A stretch of DNA of 64,000 nt from NCBI GenBank assembly GCA_036785325.1, contig JAXIVH010000025.1:2298601-2362600 (forward strand). Direction: 5' to 3'. The first letter of the stretch is position 1. Each line of letters starts with the position of its first letter. This stretch comes from Urophycis tenuis (Eukaryota > Chordata > Actinopteri > Gadiformes > Phycidae). The notes below the pieces were generated by a model. The model was not told where the DNA came from. It worked only from the letters and a program-made list of their open reading frames with translations, and did not search any database. Below are positions 57,114-64,000 of the stretch, in pieces. A program made the position numbers and the translations under genes.

Positions 57114-60100
57114 CTACTTCCTCCTCTTGGCTCGGCCCCGCCTCCCGCGGCCGGAGGAGGGCCCCTCGCCGGCCGGGCCCAGGCCCTCGGGGCCGGCCGG
57201 CCCGGCGGCGATGTTGATGTGGCCGTCCTGGATCTCGCTGCGGGCCTCCGCCGGCATCTGCTCGATCTGCTGCTGGGCCTCCAGGTAGAACATGATGTCC
57301 CGCAGCTGCTCCTGCAGCTCCGAGATGGCCTCGTCCTTCCGCTCGCCTTGGAGACAAACGAGCAGAATGAGCCGCGTTGTAGTGTGTGTGTGTGTGTGTC
57401 TGTGTGTGTGTGTGTGTGTGCGCGCTACTGAAGACAACACAAACACTGCGCACTGCTCCTCCTCCTCATCCTGCTGCCTCTCATTCAGATTTGGGTGTTG
57501 AATGAGGCGGGGCTTAAGGAACAGGATTTGTAGGGGGGCAGCAATTGACCTCAGGGCCTTTCAGCTGGGTATCATGCTATTACTAAAAGTGGACTTAGCA
57601 TACACTTTTATCTAGTGTCCCTCGCAGTGAATGCCAGGTCATGGCATCAGGCTACGGGAAATTGGGGATCGAACCCGGGACCTTATGGCTGGGAGTTGAA
57701 CAGACAGCCACCAGAGTATCACCAGTATGGTGAACAGTTTCCAACATGATTTGCCTTGGGTGCTATGGTCAGTTCTGTGTGGATGTCCACACTACAGTGT
57801 ACACACACACACAGGGGTAGACTGGCCATTTGGCATACCGGGCATCGTCCCGGTGGGCCGTTGACCCAATGTGGGCCGGTCCGGTCCGCTATGTTTTTTT
57901 TTTTTTTCTTCTCTAAATTCCCTCCAATTGGGACGTCCAATTGGTTACAGAAGACTCTACAGAGGGCTAGCAGTGTGTTACCAGCATCAATCATGGGCTG
58001 ACAATGCTGTCAATCACAACACAAACCAGAGTGGGCGGGACCTCATGGCATGTCGCGGGAGTCGCGAGATGGGCTGCTGCTGAGCTGAATGGATAAGCGT
58101 AAGAAACGGCTGGGTGGCGCTGAAAAACTGCGACTTAAAAAGCTGAAGTCTCTGGAGGTGGAAGCTGCTAAATGCTCGAAATTGACAGACCTATTTGGTG
58201 CCGGAGTCAACACCTCAGCAGGCGCTGCTGCGCCGGGAGATGAGCGAGTGGAGGCATACACGGTAAGTAACTTCATTTTAGCTAGCTTCATTTTGAGACA
58301 TGTCCGAAACAAAGTAGAAAACGTTTTTACGTTGAATGTGATGTGACCTAATTAACTGCATATTGTGACAACATATTAGCCCAGAGTTGAAGGGCTGTGA
58401 CTGTTGGTAGTTGTGGTTGATTTTGTTTAAATATGCGGAATTGTGTGTTATTTTGTTAGACGGTTTAGCTAAGCTAGCTAACAGCTGCTAACGTCAGCGG
58501 TCTCTTGTTGCCATAGCAACAGTAAACATTAAATGCAGATGAGATACTTTGAATTTTAGCACAAAATACAAGTAAACCTATAGGAAATTAGTTTAATCTG
58601 CAATATTTGCCATTGAATTTATTGTAATCTTTCAATTCATTTATTGTTTACTGAGGTGATAACTATTTCGTAGGTATAATTTGTGTGTAACTTTAATTTC
58701 TGTGTAAATGTGCTACTTTTACTTTAGTTTTCAAATGGCTGTGTACAGTGCTGTCCGGAGTATTTTCAGGTATTGTCACAAAGATCTGACTTTTTTGCAT
58801 TGGAAAACACTTGTCCTTGTGAACGTTTAGTTCAATATGAAGTAATGTTTTATCTTGTACATTATTCTGTGGTTTTGAGTTATTTCCCCATCCAATGATA
58901 AATGCTTTCTCTATGTCCAGCCCAGACAGGTTTTGGGTTCCTAAGCTTATTTCATGTGGTGAGAGGAATGCAATATTAATATGTTTAAAGGTTTATGTGA
59001 AGAAACATACTATATGTGTGATAAAATGACAATTGGTAATTCAGAAATGTCTCTTTATATTCTCTGCTACCATCATCTCCTGTCAAACAGGTTTTCCTGA
59101 CCTGCAAGAAGTTCTTCTATGATGCTTGAGAGAGAGAAAGCTTCGTCTTGACTGAGTTTATTATGCAACTTGTTTTGTCTCAGATTGAAACAAAAGGTTT
59201 GATTATGATTATTTCCTGGTTGAAGATTTTCATATTGATTATTTTAATTTCAAACATCTGCATTTCTTTTAAGTTCAATTAACAGTTATGCAGGTAGGCC
59301 TTAGGGCTCTTTTGAGACTTAAGTCATCCATGACAGATACATTTCACTAAGTGTCACTACATCACAAAAAGGCTACATAGCTACATATACTTATCAGTAC
59401 AAAGATACTGAGTACAAGTTCTGTTTGCTGTTTCTTGCAGGTCAAGAATTTGGTGAGGAGTGGAGCTGGCTGGCTGCGGACGAGGAAGTAGGGCAATATA
59501 TAGACGTGCACATACACATATATGAGAATGCATATCTATTCAGACCTGTAATTCATGTCAAGACTTTTTCACACAGCTATAAATAAAACTTTTCTTTTCA
59601 GTTCTCTGTTTATGGTTTCATAATGACTCACTGAGTCACTGTTAAAACAAATTAGTTTCAGCTTTAATGCTGCTACTGTCTGTAATATGTTTCTATTTAG
59701 ATTATTTGTCACAATATTTTGTTATTATTGTCTGAGTCTGGTTTTAACTAATGCTGGGCTTACACCAAAGATTTTCACAGTCACAGACTAAAAACTGAAA
59801 GGGTAGCATGAGGGTTCTTCCCCTTAATCTCGTCCCACAACTAGTCATGACATAACTTCTGTTGTGATTTGACACTATGATGTATAAAGACTGATTGATT
59901 GATTGCTATAGCTGTCAATTTTAGTCCATGAGTTCATAGTTACGTGCTTTACTTGTTAACTGCTATCAAGGAATATGACTCTCCTTTGTAGTACGCATGA
60001 GAGGAGATGCTGTGAGATTTGTGGACTTCTATGTAGTGTCCGCTGATAATGTAGTGGGCTGGTCTGGACAGAAAATGCCAGGGCTGAATTTTTGTCCCAA

Positions 60101-63100
60101 TCCACCCCTGCACACACACACACACACCCCCTACAGCTAATTCAAAATACAGCAGCCAGAATTTTAACAAAAACACGGAAAAGTTCACACATAACACCTG
60201 TTTTAATCTCATTACACTGGCTACCCATTCCTGCACGAGTAGATTTTAAAATTCTTCTTTTAGCCTATAAAGCACTAAATGGACTTGCACCTTCATATGT
60301 GTCAGACCTGGTAATCCCCTACACCCCCTCGCGCCCATTGCGATCTCTGGACGCTGGCCTGTTCCGGGGTAAAAACAAAATCTGCAGGCCAGCGCTCCTT
60401 TGCTTACAGAGCTCCGTATCTGTGGAATAGACTTCTGTCACATGTTAGGGGAGCCAGTTCCACAAATATTTTTAAAAGCAAACTAAAAAACTTCCTCTTC
60501 TCAAAACACTATGGCCTACCCTATAACCCATGAATTTGTTATTTTATAATGGTTTTACATTTGTTTTATATTTGTTTTTATTGAAACTTTTATCTATTGT
60601 TTTATTCTTCTTCATTTTAATTTCTAAACGTATTGTTGTTTGAACCCATGAATCCACACACATTTAACTCATGTGGTTGCTCATGATGTCGTAGGGCATT
60701 TTTATGTACGGTGTTTTGAGACCATGTTTATGGTGATACTGCACTTTAAATATCAATAAACTTGAAACACACACACGGCGAGGCGTTCCCATTGGCCGCT
60801 TCCTTACCAGTCTCCTTCCCCTTGCGCTCCTCCTCGGCCAGCTGGGCCTGCAGCTCCGTCTGGTTGGCCCTCAGGCAGTTGTTCATCTCCTGCTCCTCCT
60901 TCAGCTCCAGACTCAGCTTGGAGACGCGGGCGCTCAGCTGGGTGTACCTGGAGCACGGGTGGGGTGGGGGGGGGGGGGGGGAGCTGCTCAGTGATTGGGT
61001 CCTTCAGGGTTCTAAGTGTTCCGTTGACTCCATACAAGAGTAGCACGGTTTTTGTGGTCTGTGGTCTGTGGTCTGATACTAGGAGTTCAGAAAAGCCATT
61101 CGCATGCCGAAACAAGCATACCAGGATCCTCATTGCACTTTATATTCTTAACTTGATCTTCATATTGTTAAAAGACCGTTTCCTGTGATTGGTGTAAAGT
61201 TTTTTTATTGGCCGGGAAGTCCCTCCATCTTAAAAAAAAGATCACTGGTATGTTTTACATAATAAAATATCATTGCATATTTTCATATTAATGTTAATAC
61301 TAGACCGTTGATACATCCAAGCATTGAATATGAGAATCTAACATCATGATTTCAAGAGGACAAAACAGACCCAAGTGACTGAAGCCCTGTCATTTGACAG
61401 GAATGTGTGTGACTGACTTGTAATTTAATCAACCACACCAAGCAGCAAGTGTCAACATTGGGTGGCTGCTTTCGGTTAAGAGGGAAATATGCCACCGGTC
61501 GAGTTAGAGAGCACCTCAGCAAGGTTAATGTGTGTGCGTGGCGAAGTGTGACCTACTTCTTCTCTACTCCCTGCTTCTCCTTGGACAGCTCCCCCATCCT
61601 CTGCTCCAGGTTGTCACATCGTTCCAGGGTCTCCTTAAACTTCACCTTCATGTTGCTGATCTGGAGACATGCGCACGCATACACACACAGTCACACACAC
61701 ACACACACACAGTCACAGTCACACACACACGTTGTGTTTGTTTGATGCAAGGCATCCGTGGCCCAAATGAGAGCGACTGCATGCAAAAAGTACACAATAA
61801 ATACAAATGCAACAGTCACCTCCTCTGCCGTCTCCTTCTCCAGATGAACGATCTTATTCTCCCAGTAGATCCTCTGGGACTCCAGCTGGCTGGTGAGCAG
61901 GTACGAGTACTGCAGGCAAACAATAACAACAACAACAATGTGAAAAACAAAGAAACCATGAGGAAGAACGAAGCGACAGGACGACAGGACTGGTCTTCAC
62001 CTCCAGCTGCAGAGCGTCGATCTTCTCCGTGTGGCAGATCTCCCCCTCGCACTCAAACTGGACCAGCTTGCCGTCCGTCTTGCTGGCCACCAGTCGGTGG
62101 ACGTAGTTGTCTGCAGTGAACACAACGCAAGTCACTCATTTGTAGTGTTTACGACACAAAAAAACCCCACACTTGTATAACCCCGCACCTGTATATACTG
62201 GGTTCATCCATTACATTCCTAGATGTTTGTATATTTATGTATATTGGTACATACGTTTATATTATATATTTATATTTCTTCACTGTACTATACTGTTCTT
62301 CACTTCTACACTGTCTTTTCTTTTCCCGGAGTATTGTAACAAATGCAATTTCCCTCAGGGATCATTAAAGTATTTCTGTCTATCTGTCTGCACTGCATTG
62401 TGTTTTTTTTTTTTTTTTTTTTTTTACATACAAACGAACCAAATCCATGGACACTTCTGAACCACATATTCATTTGACTAAACTACACCCAAGTGGCCCG
62501 CATCAACGCACATGGCGTGACACACATGGCGTGACGGGTGTGGCGTGACGGGTGTGGCGTGACCGTCACACCACCGCCGACCCCCATTCAGAAAGCAGCC
62601 CGTCCCGACAGAAGTCCCCCGCGGCGGCGGCGGCGGCGCTGTACCTCCGGCGTAGTCCCACACGCGGTGGTTGGTCAGCTGCATGGCGTAGGTGTGCTGC
62701 GTCTCCTCAAAGTGCTTGTAGGCGTGGCGGCTGACGTAGCGGCCGCAGCCGATGTGGCCGCAGATCAGGCAGATCCACAGGTTCTGCACGGGGGGGGGGG
62801 GGGCAAGGCAGCTGACTGAGAAAGGGTTGTGGGTTCGACGCCCCGACGTTTACGCTTTCTAAGCCCTAGGGCATCCTTGAACGCCTCGTTGTGGCGATTA
62901 AGGACATCAGGAGTAGTTTTGGGGCTTGCTTAAATCGTTTGTCTGAAAGTGACCGCTGATGACATCTACATCTTAGAAGACGATAGAAGGAGATGTACTG
63001 GGGAAGATCATCACACTTTGACCAATAAAGGAAACGTGTTGAATAAGTGTTGAATACCTCTTGCACGCCGCATTCAAAGCACTTGTTCTCCTCAACGGGC

Positions 63101-64000
63101 TCCGGCGTTTGACAGTATCTGCACACGGGACACCTGGAGAGAGACACCAACACAGATCGCCGTTCAACAAAAACACTGATGAGTCTCTTACTGCGGGGAC
63201 GCAACCAGAAGCCCTACTGTCATTGTTGTCCCCCCCCCCCAGAATCCATAACTACAGAATGCAATACGCCAGCAGGAACCACAGAGAAGACACTGCTAGG
63301 CTAAGCATTTAAACATCAGATGGGAGTGGCCAACAGCATCAGCAGGGTTGCACTGATCTGAAGGAACTTTAACAAAAAACTTTAAGGAACACAATTGGTC
63401 TCAACAAATCTGAAGCAACCCTCCCCCCAGATTTGAGCTTGTCCGCCATCAGACATGGCTAATCCAAGCCTGATTTGTGAGACGACCCTAACAGCATAAG
63501 GTACTGGGCTGAGGTACTGGGCTGAGGTACTTACGAGGCGTCCTCCCAGCGCTGCAGACACTGGCTGTGGAAGCTGTGGTTGCACAGGGTGGTGAGCACC
63601 CCGTTCACCGACTCGTCCATCCGCTCCAGGCACACGGTGCACTTGGGAAGCTCCGTCAGCTCCATCACCGGCAGGCTGGCTCCCTGCGGGGGCGCGGGGT
63701 GAGGAGGTGAGGGGGTGAGGGTGGGGGGGGTCGAAGAGGAACGGGGACAGGGCGGAGGGAAAACGCTGATAGATCCTCTGGTGGGTGTAGGGGGTGCGTA
63801 TGCAGGATGTGGTGTTAGTGTCTCCGCGGGGGAATCGAGAAGGGGAACATCTCTGTATCGCCACTTCTCAGATGGCAAAAAGACTGAGTGTGGCTGAGCT
63901 CGTGTCTTTTAAAGACAGCAGTCATATCAAGTGCGAACATCATACTGCAGATATCAATAGCAACTTCAAATTTCAAGAGAGGATTTACCTTGGGAAGTAG
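57114..64000 (-). CDS. brap: BRCA1-associated protein (RING/UBP-zinc-finger E3 ligase, IMP), C-terminal part
   Basis: A cytoplasmic Ras-regulated E3 ubiquitin ligase that restrains MAPK scaffolding and retains nuclear-localisation-signal proteins. Exons (high-low): >64000-63989 (end of one exon, ..LLPK), 63683-63535, 63133-63058, 62783-62645, 62110-62001, 61909-61820, 61660-61557, 60947-60808, 57346-57114; phases agree, about 350 residues visible of a family near 590. Order: RING-H2 (CTVC..CNHSFHSQC..CPVCRYC), UBP zinc finger (CFECGVQENLWICLICGHIGCGRY..HAYKHFEETQHTYAM), then a coiled coil (YSYLLTSQLESQRIYWENKI to QLRDIMFYLEAQQQIEQ) and a Gly/Pro-rich basic tail ending RGRAKRRK. The N-terminal RNA-recognition-like domain is beyond the window. 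The last intron (57347-60807) is swollen by a hAT element and a LINE. Confidence 0.96.
57812..60110. mobile_element. hAT DNA transposon, 2.3 kb, internally decayed (brap last intron)
   Basis: Starts CAGGGGTAGACTGG and ends CCAATCCACCCCTG: terminal inverted repeats matching 12 of 14 positions. Flanking 8-mers are both CACACACA (57804-57811, 60111-60118), the right length for hAT but inside a CA repeat and so weakly diagnostic. Contains a transposase first-exon fragment (58089-58262) and, near 59450-59490, a possible further exon scrap; no catalytic domain. Confidence 0.85.
58089..58262 (+). pseudogene. hAT transposase N-terminal fragment
   Basis: Frame MDKRKKRLGGAEKLRLKKLK to about ..DERVEAYT followed by a splice donor (CACG|GTAAGT). 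A Lys-rich start of this kind is typical of the ZMYM1-like/TTF-zinc-finger hAT transposases common in fish. The zinc-finger and RNase-H-like dimerisation parts are not found downstream, so this is a relic inside the element at 57812-60110. Confidence 0.65.
60128..60772 (+). mobile_element. 5'-truncated LINE (L2-type) 3' end
   Basis: A frame with LQLIQNTAARILTKTRKSSH, TPVLISLHWLPI and SRPLRSLDAG is the C-terminus of an L2/CR1-type reverse-transcriptase ORF. It is broken by a frame shift near 60390 (LLCLQSS; the expected APYLWNRLL-like reading continues in another frame). The tail ends ATCAATAAACTTGAAAC at about 60769. It directly abuts the hAT element and its CA repeat and lies antisense in the brap last intron. 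Confidence 0.85.
61661..61819. repeat. (CA)n-rich short brap intron
   Basis: CA repeats with CAGT interruptions at 61679-61730. The intron 60948-61556 holds a G-run (60966-60980) and AT-rich sequence with no gene. Confidence 0.8.
62170..62430 (+). mobile_element. LINE 3'-tail remnant and T-run in brap intron
   Basis: AATTTCCCTCAGGGATCATT followed by AAAGTATTTCTGTCTATCTG is the standard fish L2/CR1-type tail, followed by a 23-T run (62403-62425). Downstream, a short GTGTGGCGTGACGG tandem motif lies at 62512-62562. Confidence 0.6.

Noticed and set aside
60390..60430. Active LINE
   Set aside because: The copy is 5'-truncated and frame-shifted, with no endonuclease or polymerase core.

Overview
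The window is vertebrate nuclear DNA, almost certainly from a teleost fish. It holds intron-rich genes with GT/AG splice sites and vertebrate protein families, tRNA-derived SINEs with the typical fish tail, fish hAT and L2/CR1-type elements, and a very high density of (CA)n/(GT)n microsatellites. Such microsatellite density is known from cod-like fishes, but the sequence alone does not fix the species. Nothing is bacterial or viral, and I found no novel multi-gene system.

Layout from left to right. (1) 0.36-4.1 kb: marveld2 (tricellulin), minus strand, 3' end outside the window, with a probable CpG/CRE promoter at about 4.0 kb. (2) 4.1-6.1 kb: AT-rich non-coding DNA and a 200-N assembly gap. 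(3) 6.2-28.3 kb: pi4ka (phosphatidylinositol 4-kinase III alpha), minus strand. 37 exons are readable and give about 1,460 codons; the C-terminal catalytic third is absent, so the gap must hide it or the assembly is wrong. Its last visible exon also carries a one-base frame shift. (4) 29.6-39.6 kb: slc25a1 (mitochondrial citrate carrier), minus strand, all nine coding exons intact (318 aa). (5) 43.3-49.3 kb: vdac3 (mitochondrial outer-membrane porin), plus strand, eight constitutive coding exons plus a 3-nt ATG microexon. (6) 49.9-52.4 kb: tor4a (torsin-4A AAA+ ATPase), minus strand, two coding exons. (7) 57.1-64.0 kb: brap (BRCA1-associated RING/UBP-zinc-finger protein), minus strand, 5' end outside the window.

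The genes are ordinary neighbours, not an operon. Two themes link some of them. slc25a1 and vdac3 are divergent and serve successive steps of citrate exit from mitochondria (inner-membrane carrier, outer-membrane pore). marveld2, pi4ka and tor4a concern membranes but have no evident joint function.

Between and inside genes the window is dominated by repeats: three hAT-type DNA transposon copies, two clear LINE 3' ends, several SINE copies, a 30-bp minisatellite downstream of brap, 79-, 32- and 21-bp tandem arrays, a 61-bp perfect inverted repeat, and many dinucleotide tracts, some of them touching splice sites.
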